A stretch of 64,000 bases of DNA from Ananas comosus (taxonomy: Eukaryota; Streptophyta; Magnoliopsida; Poales; Bromeliaceae): the NCBI RefSeq assembly GCF_001540865.1, contig NC_033622.1:14328797-14392796 (forward strand), read 5' to 3'. The translations under genes were made by a program, and so were the position numbers. This document shows, piece by piece, positions 24,072 to 35,802 of the stretch; the stretch's first letter is position 1; each line of letters begins with the position of its first letter. The notes below the pieces were generated by a model, which had not been told where the DNA came from, did not search any database, and saw only the letters and a program-made list of their open reading frames with translations.

Positions 24072-24927
24072 AAGGAAAAAAGCTAGAAGGATTCAGTGAA
24101 TTTTTTTTATAAAAAAAACAATCATGTAATATTATTAATTCCTTATTATGGTAGGTTGCATATTGCTTTTCGTTCATGGAGTAATGTTGTATGTTAGTAA
24201 TAAGAACAATAACAATGTACTAGAAACACTGCTGTTGTAAGAAATTAAGTGCCCTGAGGATTTCTCCTCCACGGTGGGGTCGGTGCATTTAATTAGTACA
24301 GGACTTTACAGTTGTTTGTTCAGTGTCTACGTTTCTCTCCGTCTCAAGCAGTTTTTTCAATTAATTTGCAAGTCCTTACATTGAAATGATTGTAAATTTC
24401 GACACTACCTATCCGTCATATTCATTAAGTCAACATCAAGGGCCTTCACTGTTCTTACTAGCAACATAAATACAGAGGTAAGAGGACTCGGCCATTGATT
24501 ACATTAGTATACTGATGATGATTTTATGAAGGAACTTTATGAAGAAAATATGAAAGAACTTTGCGAAGAGTATGCATGCGGATTTGCACTGTAATTAGCA
24601 CTGTTAACTCAGAACTACATGTCACACTCAATTTCGTTCTTCAGTTATTTCATAATAAGAACGAAAGGAAAGAAGCTCGCTTTAAAAATGAATATGGGAA
24701 ACTCAGTATAAAACATCTATAAAAAGAACTCTGACGATTAAAGGGTAGGAATTCTGGTACTTTCATTATTATAAAGTCATGAGAATCCACTGACTAGTAG
24801 AAAAAAAAATACAATCCAATACAAACGAGATCAGAGAAGGTTATAGCAAATATTCTTTCACCCATAAATCAAGAAGGTTATTTCTGCAGGTCAAACCTAT
24901 TGTATCGAAACTACCATAGTGAAACCT

Positions 24928-25218
24928 TTAGTCTAAACAGAATAAATGATCGTCATAATGGCGCTTTGTGACCCAACTTCTCAACTCTGCTCCCTCTGGT
25001 AACATGTAAAAAAGTTTCACTTTTGGTTTAATAAGCCCGGACAGATAAATAGATAGATGAACCAATGAAGCGAGATAAGAGATGAAACACAAACCTGGCA
25101 CTGAAGGAAAGGAATACGTACTCTCGGTCCCATTGAAACCGTTGTCAGTCGCCATCGCTTTATTTAATTCCCATGTTGTTGCCTCGCCCTTTTGCCCATG
25201 GCTGCTTCTAATCCAACT
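24928..25218 (-). CDS. Possible two-exon gene fragment, unrecognised
   Basis: Two candidate exons on the minus strand, 25218-25095 and 24995-24928, have good GCAG acceptors, a CCAG/GTTTG donor, and join in frame to end ...PEGAELRSWVTKRHYDDHLFCLD and a stop. I do not recognise the protein and could not find convincing upstream exons. It may be the 3' end of a short gene, a UTR, or chance. Reported because no other gene explains 24.0-27.4 kb. Confidence 0.22.
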   Translation of the reverse strand, partial: SWIRSSHGQKGEATTWELNKAMATDNGFNGTESTYSFPSVPGLCFISYLASLVHLSIYLSGLIKPKVKLFYMLPEGAELRSWVTKRHYDDHLFCLD

Positions 25219-25299
25219 CTGCAAACCAGTCGGAAAGGATATACTTTTCTCTCCACTCGCTATTGTCCCTCCCTCATTTAAATGCTTTGATGATCACCG

Positions 25300-25747
25300 T
25301 GCCACCATAAAGGTGCCTGTCTCCATAAGATATATTTTTAACTTTCGGGCGATGGACTTAAAGGTTGCTTCGTAGTGCATGTATTACATAGCACTAGAGC
25401 TGAACATGGCTGAAAAAGAGTCAACAGACAGGTTAAACCACGAGAAACCAACATGATTAACATGACTGTAGTCAAAAGCAATTATTCACAAACATTGTAA
25501 AGCATGACCTTTATAACTTACGAGCTTCTAAATAGTAAAACTAGAAAGCAGTGACTAGAAGTAAACACAAAATGTAGAGCTGGATCTACAGTGTTCTAAA
25601 GATGCTGATACAAAATACTACGTGGGTCCTATCAATGAATTGATTGCGTGGTTTACCACGGCTTGATGTCAAAGACACAGAAACATCATTTAAATGCACA
25701 ACCAAGGACCACTCTGTTAACAAAAAAAAAAAANAAGGACCACTCTG

Positions 25748-25778
<31 letters not shown>

Positions 25779-27460
25779 TTAGAAGGTTAGAGGAAGATAG
25801 AATATCTCAGATCAGAAGCAACCAAAGGGCCAATATCAATATGCCATGAGAACCCGGAAAGATAAATCTTGCACGCTGGGTGATTACTAATAGTATGGTT
25901 TGAGAATGAAGAATATTGGCATAAACAATAATATGCTTCCAGTAGGTGACTGATCTTAAAATGAAAGATGAGATATGTTCAAGATGAATAAAAGCCCTGA
26001 ACTATAATACAGTAAAATATCATGAAACAAACTAAATGATTACTACAGTCATATTATTCAGTTGCTGAGATCAAAAGGATGGCCTCCCTTTGTTGGTACC
26101 CCAAATCAATTGGTCCTATTTCTTCAGTCTGAGCCACAGTAGGTCGGAAAATATTAAGCCCAACTTTGGTTGAAACTTGAGAGCAAGAAAACAAGACTTT
26201 TTTGTGAGGCCCAATCGGGCTGCATTTCAATTACTAACAACATGCCAGCCCAAGCTCAGTCCTCTTCACTTCAGGCTGTACTACTCAGCCAAAGGCCTAC
26301 AGATGGAGTACTTGTACTGATGCTTTTTCACAGCAAGCAACTCATACTACCTTGCCATCTTCATCTGTCACCATCTGATACAGTTTTCTTCCTAGTTTCA
26401 TCCTCACATGTTCATGCTCAGAGTCTTCTACTACATTTAAGAATTTATAGTACAGAGCAATTCATTGTACCCAACTCATCAATATAATCCGTTGTTTGCT
26501 TGGAGTAGTTCATAGTCCTTGTTGCATCCTCAAACATCTTAGCTGCTCAGCAGACATATTTTATATGAATCAGCAAACACGAGATGATTGTTACATTGAT
26601 TGGCGGTGTTCAGCCTAAACTAATTTCATTACATATATACCAAGGTGGCAAGGCACTAAAATAAAACCAATATTTCGGACAAACCAGAACAAATTCCAAC
26701 GCATTTTCGCGGACAACTCTTTTCAAGGCTTTAAGTTTGACTCGCTCATATGAAGCTAGAACTCTAGATGCATTCAAAGGCTATCAGAACTTTTTAAGTT
26801 TGGTTGCTCCGCACACTGTGATTGGACTAGGTAGAACAACTTTTGAGTTCTCAAAGCCCTCGACCTATGACAACATAAGACAATAATACAAACTCCTATT
26901 TCAAGGAGAGGTTATGATGTCGGATACCTTACATTAGAGTTACAAACGGATTCATTCATATAGAACTAATCATTTCAGCTTGCCTCCGAGATAAATTCTG
27001 AGCAAGGTATAATTGCACATGAGTCTCACTCTGCTGCATATCATCTTACTACACAAGTGAAATAGACCCAAGAGAAATCGACCCAAATAGACCTCCTTTT
27101 TGAAATATTTCAAGCTCATACAGGTAAAAATAATTTAGAATTGTACACATTCATAACAAGTCAAAATTGAAACTAGGTAAGCAAGTACATAATTGAAACT
27201 AGGTGGCACGCATGTTCAACTATGGTAAAGGAAGAACCAAAGCACAAGAAAACACTATGATTTTTTAACTTTGAGAGATACCATTAATTGGAATGACAAA
27301 GTAACAAATCTAAACAAAAATAAAACTGTTACAGCCTGTAACGAGCATCTTATGCATGTTAGTGATGCAAAGATGCATTCTTCTTTCAATAGATCACATG
27401 AAACACTGTGTGAATGAAGATATAAACTCAATACAATGAACCGATCTCACCTATCCATTT
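25300..27460. other. Spacer without recognised genes
   Basis: AT-rich DNA between the MYB gene and the propeller gene. It contains poly-A runs at 25722-25733 and 25749-25774 around an ambiguous base. Its right side is probably the 3' UTR and downstream region of the minus-strand propeller gene. No open frame here shows a recognisable domain. Confidence 0.4.
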
Positions 27461-28732
27461 TCATACATTAAATCCCTTCCACTTACTGAAGCTACCGAGC
27501 TCCCCACCCTCCGAAACCGCCATCCCAATGCCGGTTCTCCCACTCCTACTACTACCACCATAATAAAGCCTCCACTCATCCCCCCCTTCCACTCGGATCA
27601 AGCACGGATCTCCGATCCCTTGATTATCCCATCCATTATCTTCCGTTGAAGCACTTAGTATCGGCCCATCACCACATCTCCTCCAATTCTTCAATCCATC
27701 GACACTCTCCGCCAACCCGATACTCGTTCGGCCATTTCCACAAACACCTTCATACACCATAACATACTTCCCATCCTTCTGGTCCCTCACAACATGCCCG
27801 CACCGCACGCCACCCTCGTCGAAACACCCGGCGGCTCCGCCGTCGAGCACTTTCCCCAATTTCACCCACCGAATCCCGTCCCTCGACCTGGCGATCCCGA
27901 TCGCATACCGCCCGCAATTCACATCGAACGAATGGTAGTACATCCGCAAATCGCCTCCCCCGTGGTATACCACCTTCGGGGAGGAGACGAACAACGAGTC
28001 CCACTCTCTGGGAGCCCCGACGTCGATAAGCGCACCGCTGTGGTGCTCGCCTTCTATCCGCGCCCAATGGCGACCGTCCTGGCTCACGGCGAGCCCCGGG
28101 AGCGACTTGGAAACGCCGTTCTCCGAAGGAGCCGCGTTCGGGAACGCGACCTTCTCGGGGCCGAACCCGGTGTAGTAGAGCCAGTACACGGCGCCGGGGG
28201 TTCGGAGCTTCGCACTGGACATGATGAGCACATCGGACGGTCGAACGCGCTCGGTGTCGAACGCCCACCAATCGGTGCTCGGGCCCATCACGCGGCCCAC
28301 GTCGTCGCCGCTCGCGACGTCGCCGGAGCCGCGTTCCCAGTGGACGCCGTTGTTGGAAACCGCGATTCCGACCGCGTCGGCGCCGCCGCGCGGGCCGAGG
28401 CCGTGGTACCACATCAGCCACCGCTCGCTGGCGTCGGTGAGGTAGCGCTCGACCACCGGGGAGCCGACCACGTGGCAGTCCCAGGAGGCGCGGGCGGTGG
28501 GGCCCGCGTCGAACACCAGGCCATCGGAGGGCGGGGACGAGATGGACGGCGGGGATTTCGGATCGGCGGCGCGCGAGCGGTGGACGCGGCGAGCGGGGGA
28601 CCGTAGGATTGAGGAGGAGGGGGTGCGTCGTGGGACGGTTTTGAGCGGAAGGGTTGTTGTGGTTTTGATGCGAGTGTTTGTGTTTGTGGTCGAGGGGCGG
28701 TATGCGGCCACCGCAGCTGCTGCGGCTTCCAT
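27461..28732 (-). CDS. Plastid-targeted five-bladed beta-propeller protein (arabinanase/levansucrase/invertase-like)
   Basis: Intronless, 423 aa. The first 55-60 residues are rich in Ala, Ser, Thr and Arg with few acids, as in chloroplast transit peptides. The rest consists of repeated blade-like units: WLMWYHG...GIAVSNNGVHWERG, VYWLYYTGFG...GLAVSQDGRHWARI, LRMYYHSFD...GIARSRDGIRWVKLG, KYVMVYEGV...GLAESVDGLKNWRR and WRLYYGGSS...GIGMAVS. This Y-Y-x-G ... G-I-A-x-S-x-D-G-x-x-W pattern is that of the GH43/GH32-type five-bladed propeller superfamily as annotated in plants. A carbohydrate-binding or hydrolase role is possible, but I cannot identify a catalytic triad. It is transcribed divergently from the isomerase gene, with 926 bp between start codons. 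Confidence 0.85.
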   Translation of the reverse strand: MEAAAAAVAAYRPSTTNTNTRIKTTTTLPLKTVPRRTPSSSILRSPARRVHRSRAADPKSPPSISSPPSDGLVFDAGPTARASWDCHVVGSPVVERYLTDASERWLMWYHGLGPRGGADAVGIAVSNNGVHWERGSGDVASGDDVGRVMGPSTDWWAFDTERVRPSDVLIMSSAKLRTPGAVYWLYYTGFGPEKVAFPNAAPSENGVSKSLPGLAVSQDGRHWARIEGEHHSGALIDVGAPREWDSLFVSSPKVVYHGGGDLRMYYHSFDVNCGRYAIGIARSRDGIRWVKLGKVLDGGAAGCFDEGGVRCGHVVRDQKDGKYVMVYEGVCGNGRTSIGLAESVDGLKNWRRCGDGPILSASTEDNGWDNQGIGDPCLIRVEGGDEWRLYYGGSSRSGRTGIGMAVSEGGELGSFSKWKGFNV

Positions 28733-29401
28733 GTTTTTGGCGTGCGGAGGGAACGGTGGGATAAAGCGCTTCGCAACGAAGCGGATAACATTGTCATTAT
28801 TGATAGACCACTACCAGTAAGGTTTAGGAGGTCAACTTTGGACAAGGACGTGTTGTTAATGAGAGATCAATCTGCTTAAATTAATCACTGGATTGACTAA
28901 TGGCTATGTCTCCTGGAGAAATTCGACAAGTGCTTTAATCTCAGGATTGCGTGTGGTGTTTGAAAGTAAAGCACACTATCTGCTTAATTCTGCTAGATCT
29001 TATATCAAATTCTTTTTTCTTCTTCTACTGTAAAAATGATTAAATCAACACCAAATAAGCTCTAATTCATGTCAAGGAAATTGGACAAACAAATTATGCA
29101 AAAGTCATTGGGAAATATTTACGAAACAAATTCCACTAATTAACAGTAATTAAAAAATATAAAGAAATCACCGGTTGGGCCGAAGATAATTTTGTCCGAG
29201 CTCAGCCTAAATAATACGGCCCACACATGAGCCTCCACCAAGTTTCGGCCCATTAAATACCGCCGCACAAAATTATGTGTAGACTAAAAATCCTGGAAAC
29301 GGGCGAAGAGAGAAGGAACGAAGTCGAAGCCAAAAGTCACCCAACCCATCTCCTCCTACTCTCCAATTCTCAACCCCTTCGATCTCCACTCGTTTACTAA
29401 G
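28733..29401. promoter_or_regulatory. Shared divergent promoter region
   Basis: Intergenic space between the minus-strand propeller gene and the plus-strand parvulin gene. The right part (29330-29400) is CT-rich and looks like a 5' leader. It ends at a CTAAG/GTACTC splice donor matched by a TTCTTCAG acceptor at 29641, so a 5' UTR intron (29402-29641) is likely for the parvulin gene. Confidence 0.55.
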
Positions 29402-29658
29402 GTACTCTTCGCTTTCTTTCTTTTTTTATTTCATTTAATTTTAAGGCTTAGATTCCTTGTAATCTCGTGTGCTAGGGTTTCATTTGAATCCCAAAATTCA
29501 TACTGCTCACTTTTTACTCTGATCGAAAGCTTGAATCCTATATAAGAACCCTAGATCAACCCATTGGTATGATTCACAACGATTTGTTTGTTGGATTTAT
29601 GAGAATGATCATGCTTACAGGAGTAAAATTTGCTTCTTCAGGAAGCTTCTAGAAGGAG

Positions 29659-31572
29659 ATGGGGAAAGACTCGACGGCGAAGGAGCCATCAGGAAAGGGC
29701 AAGGGGAAGCAGGCTGCCGCCGGGGGCGAAGAGAATGCTTCGAAGGGTAAAGGGAAGGGCGGCAAGGCGGCCGATGGTCTCGGCACCTGCACTTATGTCA
29801 AAGGTTTTATTTTTCCTTTTATTTCTAGGCTATCTAATTTTGTCCATTGTAACTATCTACAGGATTAAGATTTAATTGTTCATAATTGAGGATTAGTTGC
29901 AGAAGCAGGGAGGTTGTGATTTAGTTACTCTTTGCCTGAGTTGTAGTATTTGGAACTCATCGGAATTGTTTGCATGATATTCTAATTTTGGTCATAAGAC
30001 CCATTTAATTTGTACTGTTGCAATGGTCGTGGAGAACATGTCGCGCAACCTCTTTCCTTTCTCTTTCTCTGTTTCTCTCTACACATGCATGACACACACA
30101 CATATGCATAGAGACATCTAAGAATGGGAAAATAAAGATATATAACTTCTTTGTGCACATTTGTTGACAAGTTTATTCTTGATGTGATTCTGCCTGAGAC
30201 TGAGGAAGATAAAAAAATTGACTTTTTTCCTATGTGGACTCTGTTGAGAAGTTTATCAAAGCTAATAAGTTTTCTTCAAGTAATTTCTGAATCAAATGCA
30301 TACCATACTCACTTTTTTCTGAAACACAAATCCTTGCTGTTCATTTCCGGATCAAATGCATACCCTTTACCAAGTTTCGGAGTTTGGAACATTTTTAGCT
30401 CTTGCAAAGACTTCTTGTCTTTTGACAAAGCGCAAAAGGCACTGATAGTCCTATCTGTTAAAGGAAGTTACTTTGCAATATGGTTTTTCTGCATATAACT
30501 TTTTTTTGAATAGTAAATCATAACAGCAGCTGTTTTAACTTGTTAAAGATGCAACTTAATTTCACACTTAGATGTCATAAAAACATGACACAACTTGAAT
30601 TATTACTCCCTTTGTCATGATTGAAAATTCGTTGGATCCTAGATACTTCAAGAATAGGTGGCCTAATAGACAAAACTTTAGCAATATTCGAACTATATTT
30701 CCTTTTACTGATATTTTACTTATTTCCGTATGATGGTTACAATGATTGTCCTGTATGACGTGGTTTTTACCGCTCCATATAATTAATCCTTAATTATTTT
30801 CTTTTCCAGCTAGGCATATTTTATGTGAAAAGCAAGGGAAGATTAATGAGGCCTACAAGAAGCTGCAAGATGGTTGGCTAAACAACGGAGACAAAGTTCC
30901 TCCTGCTGAGTTTGCCAAAGTAAGCCAGATGACTAACTAATTGGGAATCCAGAAATACTCAGGAAACTAAGTACTGTTGGCTTGCGAAGCATTGAGGCCG
31001 CCCTCGCCTAATATATCTGAAATGCTGTCATATATATATTTTTTAAAGCTTAATATTATTTATGGTTAACAAATAGGCTGAATAGCTAATATTCTTAACA
31101 TCCTTGAAAAGAACGAAAAGGTTGCTTCTTGTATTGATGTAACTTTATAATTTATTTGGTTGTGGCGATATCAGATAGCAGCAGAATATTCAGAATGCCC
31201 ATCAGGAAAGAAAGGGGGTGATCTTGGGTGGTTTCCCAGAGGGAAAATGGCTGGCCCTTTTCAGGATGTTGCTTTTAGCACAGCTGTGGGAGCTACCAGT
31301 GCTCCGTTCAAGTCTACGTATGCCCCGTTCATGTCCTTTTCTCACAATTCATTACCAAGCTCATGTTCCTCTTATATATTTCTGTGAGGATGTACTCGTT
31401 AGAAAATTAATGCAAAAACAATACCAGTATTCTCGAACTTTGCGGTTGACCGAATGCTGTGTTTGTTTTTGAAAATGCCCCTTGTTTTTCTTTTCTACTA
31501 CGCTAATCATATTTACGGGTTTCATGCAGGCATGGCTACCATATTATCCTAAGCGAGGGGCGGAAAAACTGA
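29659..31572 (+). CDS. Parvulin-type peptidyl-prolyl cis-trans isomerase, PIN4-like
   Basis: Four exons: 29659-29803, 30810-30919, 31175-31317, 31530-31572, giving 146 aa. The N-terminus (MGKDSTAKEP...) is a basic Lys/Gly-rich tail of about 45 residues, as in human PIN4/Par14, where it mediates nucleic-acid binding. The parvulin domain follows: VKARHILCEKQGKINEAYKKL, FAKIAAEYSECPSGKKGGDLGWF, RGKMAGPFQDVAFS, then THGYHIILSEGRKN ending the protein. The histidines in ARHIL and GYHII and the Asp in GGDLGWF are the usual active-site positions. No WW domain is present, so it should not require phosphorylated substrates. PIN4 relatives act in nucleus, nucleolus or mitochondria; location here is unknown. 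Confidence 0.95.
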
Positions 31573-32323
31573 TTTCTGTTTCGCCTTCCTAAACTCTGTG
31601 GACAATGTGGTGACCTGTCAAGGAAGCACAGGAATCTAGTAAAATTCGAAGGACAAGCCTTTGTTCTTTAAGATCTAATAAGCAGAGGAATCTTTGGTGT
31701 AACCTTCTAAGGGGATTTGAACTTGTCTAAGTATTATTTGGCGTGGTTTTGCTGTAAAGTGTGTTTGGTGCAAGTAACTTCATGTATGTTTGCATCCTTG
31801 CTATGTAATTTGAAGGAATCGAGACTTGTGGCATTTCAATCAGAGTTTTTCATTTGATAAAATCTCCTTGCGATGGGCCACTAAAAAAAGAAAAAAAAAA
31901 AAGGAAAAAAGGAAAAAAAAAGAGAGGAACTTTTTAAGCCGTGCAGGAATGTTGGTTGCATGCGCTTCATGCGAGAGTTTCGTTTAAGGGTGATAACAAA
32001 ATTATGCATGGATCTTCCTACTGTAAGATTTTACGGTTGATTTATTAAATCTTTTTTTTGTTGAATTTTTCAAAAAATTAGAAGAATGACGTAAAACCAT
32101 TCACACAATATCGCACTTTTTGAAATTCTCTTGTGATCTGAAATTACGCTACTGTAGAGATATTGGAACATTCTTTAGCCCTTTTGAAAAAGAAAAGTTT
32201 TCTAGTACCAAAAAAAAAAAAAAGGAGAGCGTGGTGATGCTATCCGTTATCCATGTAACCAACGGTCATGCTTTAAAAATCCATCGCTCCTCCCGCACTC
32301 ACTTCCCAGCGGGAGTAGCAACC

Positions 32324-35300
32324 ATGGCTCTGCATCATCTTCTTCTTACTCCTCCTCATCCTTTCTCCTTCTCTCCCCCTCTTCTTCCCCTCCTCACCCC
32401 TTTTTCCAGCTCTACCCATCGCTCCATCTCTCTCCTCACCACCACAAACCCTAGACCAAAACTCTACTCCACCGCACTCCGCCCCACCCACGCCCTCCTC
32501 CAAACCCTAGATTCCGGCTCCGTCCCCTCCGAATCCGCGCTCGGTGACTTTTCCCAGTGGCTTCGCAAGAACGGCGCGGTGGGCTCCTCTCCACCTCCCG
32601 TGAAGCCGAGCTTCGTCCCCGAGGGCTTGGGCCTTGTCGCCCAGAGAGATCTCCCCAGGAACGAGGTGGTGGTGGAGGTCCCCAAGAAGCTCTGGATCGA
32701 CGCCGACACTGTCGCCGCCTCCGCCATCGGGCGCGTCTGTGGCGGCCTCAAGCCCTGGGTCGCAATCTCGCTCTTCCTCCTCAGGGAGAAGGCGATGGGC
32801 GATGCGTCGCCGTGGCGTCCCTACCTCGACATCCTTCCGCGCCAAACCGATTCCACCATCTTCTGGTGAGATATGCCCTTCAACTGTTCCATTCCTCTGT
32901 TTAATTGTTCGGTTTCATGCTGATCTCAAGTGTCATTTGCTACTTCCAGTGCAGGTCGGAAGAGGAGCTTCTGGAGATACAAGGTAAGATAAAATCTCTG
33001 ATTTTATATATATCTTACGAAGAAGGAAATATCTGGGTGATTGTTTTGCTATTTGGATGGATTATTTTGGCTAAGTAGTTAGCTACACAAATCGAGTATT
33101 GCTATTTGGATGGATTATTTTGGCTAAGTAGTTAGCTACACAAATCGAGTATAAAAATTTATCACCTGGTAAGGTATACTGTATACACCTACTAAAATAC
33201 AGCAAAGGAGTAGGACGTAGAACCCTTCTTAGTGTCATGTACTGCTCTGTACACTAGATAATTGAATTCCTTACCCTCCAATGTGCCACACAAAAATATC
33301 GCTTCTTAAAAATGAAGAGAAGGAAGCAAAGTATTGGAGTGCAAAAGGATAGCTGAGTAGCTAAGTTTGTTTATAGTTGGCTGTGTATCACTTGGAGATT
33401 GTTTATGATGGGCTCTTTTACTTCAAGCGACTAAAATGGATTAAGTTATGAAATTAATTACGAAATTATTACTTTATTGTCATCATTATGCACTTACCTA
33501 GTTACGATTTGTTAATAAGTGTTGCCTTAGTACAGTAAGTTTCTTTCAGTTGGTTGTTTTGGAAATAGTGTCGAACCATATCAGGATTCCCATTTTTGGC
33601 CAGAATAATGGAATTTATACAGTAATCATGTACACAAGTAGGAGTCTTTGTTACCTTACCAAGTTAATAAAAGAAATTATAGTTTGCAGCTCATACGTCT
33701 CCTGGTTTATTTGGTACAGTCATTTCACGTGTTCGATCCACTTAAATTATTTTCCACCTTGTTTTTCTGACTTTTTTGTTGTAGCTAAGTGATGCTCTTT
33801 TCCATCAACAAACATGCCGACATCTCTAAAATATATCCTTTGCAGGAACTCAATTATTAAGCACAACAATCGGCGTAAAAGAGTATGTGAAAAGTGAATT
33901 TGATCAGGTTGAAGATGCCATTATAGTTCGATACAAGGATCTTTTCCCTTCGACTATAACATTCCTTGATTTCCTGTGGGCATTCGGAATACTCAGATCA
34001 AGAGCATTTCCACGTCTCCGTGGGGAAAATCTTGCTCTGATACCGTTGGCTGACCTGGTAATATCAGTTCTAATTATTTCTTGCGCATTATTATGAATTG
34101 CTACTATTATATTTAAAACTCCATGTATGTGGAAATAATCTGAATAGGATTGATATGTGGCGTGCAAAGACCATGTTTTCCATCAGTGGCGTGCAAAGAC
34201 TATGTTTTCCATCAGAATACCATCCTCTGAGAATATAACACAAAGTTTTATCTGTTGCTAGATGTTTAACAGTTTAAAACAAGTTTATTTATTGTTCTAT
34301 TGGAGAGAATATACTCCTAAAATTCAAGATCTTCCCAAAGTCTCTGCAATCATGTGTTAAATTCTCACATTTATGCTACTGGGTTAAGATTCTTGTTTGC
34401 AGAAATGAACAACTTTATTATTGCATTCTAGTTCAGGCTGAGTGATGCTTTAATTGCACAACTTATGCTCAATATTTTCACAATTTATTGTATCATGGAA
34501 TCACATGATATATTTGCATTTTTAACTCATGCCTGCTTGACTGAAGAACAGGCGACGACAAATTTTGTGAAATTGATCAGTACTAAATGAAGAATAATCT
34601 AATTGTGACTCTTCCAGTATAACCAAATAATTTGTATCTAACTGTCAAACTTCTGCTTTGAATCAGATTAACCACAGTGATGCCATTACTTCAGGAGACC
34701 CTTCTTGGGAGATTAAAGGAAAGGGTCTTTTTTCAAGAGAGCTTATATTCTCTTTGAGGACTCCAGTCCCTGTAAAATCCGGTGAACAGGTAAATTCTTT
34801 AGACCCAAACTCAATTTTATGTGAAAACATGTGCGATAATCGAAGTGGTGCAGGTATACATTCAGTTTGATCTATCAAAGAGCAATGCCGAACTGGCCCT
34901 TGATTATGGCTTCATCGAATCGAGGTCGGATCGTCAGGCATATACTTTGACTCTGGAGATCTCTGAATCAGACCCATTTTACGGAGACAAGCTGGACATT
35001 GCGGAGTCGAATGGTCTAGGGGAGACTGCATACTTTGATATTGTCCTGGGTGGCTCTCTTCCTCCTCAGATGCTTCCTTATTTGAGATTGGTTGCTCTTG
35101 GAGGAACAGATGCATTCCTCTTAGAATCCATTTTCAGAAATTCTGTTTGGGGTCACCTTGAATTACCTGTGAGCCGCGCCAATGAGGAAACCATATGCCG
35201 TGTTGTTAGATATGCCTGTAAATCTGCCCTCTCTAGCTATAGGACAACCATACAGGAGGTACAGTTTTATCTCTAGCTTAAAGAAATTAAACAAATCAAA

Positions 35301-35638
35301 GAGAGTTTAATAATTATTACTGAACCTAAAGCAATCCATGAGCCCACTTTCGATTCTTGTGCTTACGAAACTGATTCGGTGTAGTTTGCCTTCTTTCTAA
35401 TTCCTTATCTTGCAATATGCAGGATGAAGAACTTATTAATGGCGGAAATCTGGATCGGAGACTTAGAATTGCTGTTGGTGTAAGAGCAGGCGAAAAGAAA
35501 GTACTTAACCAAATCGAAGATATTTTCCGAGAGAGGGAATTGGAGTTAGACGGTTTGGAATACTACCAAGAAAGGAGGCTCAAAGACCTTGGTCTAACCG
35601 GCGAACAAGGAGAAATTATCTTCTGGGAATCACGATAG
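32324..35638 (+). CDS. LSMT: Plastid Rubisco large-subunit/aldolase lysine N-methyltransferase (SET domain)
   Basis: Six exons: 32324-32865, 32955-32983, 33846-34057, 34667-34789, 34854-35258, 35423-35638, giving 508 aa. A transit-peptide-like N-terminus (MALHHLLLTPPHPFSF, Ser/Thr/Pro-rich to about residue 55) precedes the SET domain: GLGLVAQRDLPRNEVVVEVP, PWVAISLFLLREK, LIPLADLINHSD (NHS at 263-265) and AELALDYGFIE with the catalytic-type tyrosine at 320. The C-terminal substrate-binding domain carries TLTLEISESDPFYGDKLD, LPYLRLVALGGTDAFLLES and LEYYQERRLKDLGL. This order and wording closely follow pea LSMT, which methylates Rubisco Lys14 and plastid aldolase. Arabidopsis At1g14030 is the likely orthologue. 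Whether this species methylates Rubisco or only aldolase cannot be read from sequence. Confidence 0.95.
33047..33152 (+). repeat. 53-bp tandem duplication in LSMT intron 2
   Basis: Two essentially identical adjacent copies, starting at 33047 and 33100, each with tgctatttggatggatt at the left and aaatcgagtat at the right. The near-identity indicates a recent duplication. It is non-coding. Confidence 0.9.
34158..34215 (+). repeat. 29-bp tandem duplication in LSMT intron 3
   Basis: Units start at 34158 and 34187 (tggcgtgcaaagac... ending ccatcag), with one base difference. No function is inferred. Confidence 0.85.
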
Positions 35639-35802
35639 AGATGATGTTTGTAATAATATATACATATCCCTTCGGTGATGTACTTATATTTACGTGCAAG
35701 CGCATGAAAATTTTCCCACACCAGTTTGGTGTTGCATTAAGTACAAAGGAAGTGCACTGTGGACTAGTAGGAGAGAACATTGATGAGAGCTTTGTAGGAA
35801 CA

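Noticed and set aside
27794..28606. 270-aa plus-strand open frame
   Set aside because: Antisense shadow of the GC-rich propeller gene; His/Pro/Arg-rich composition without domains.
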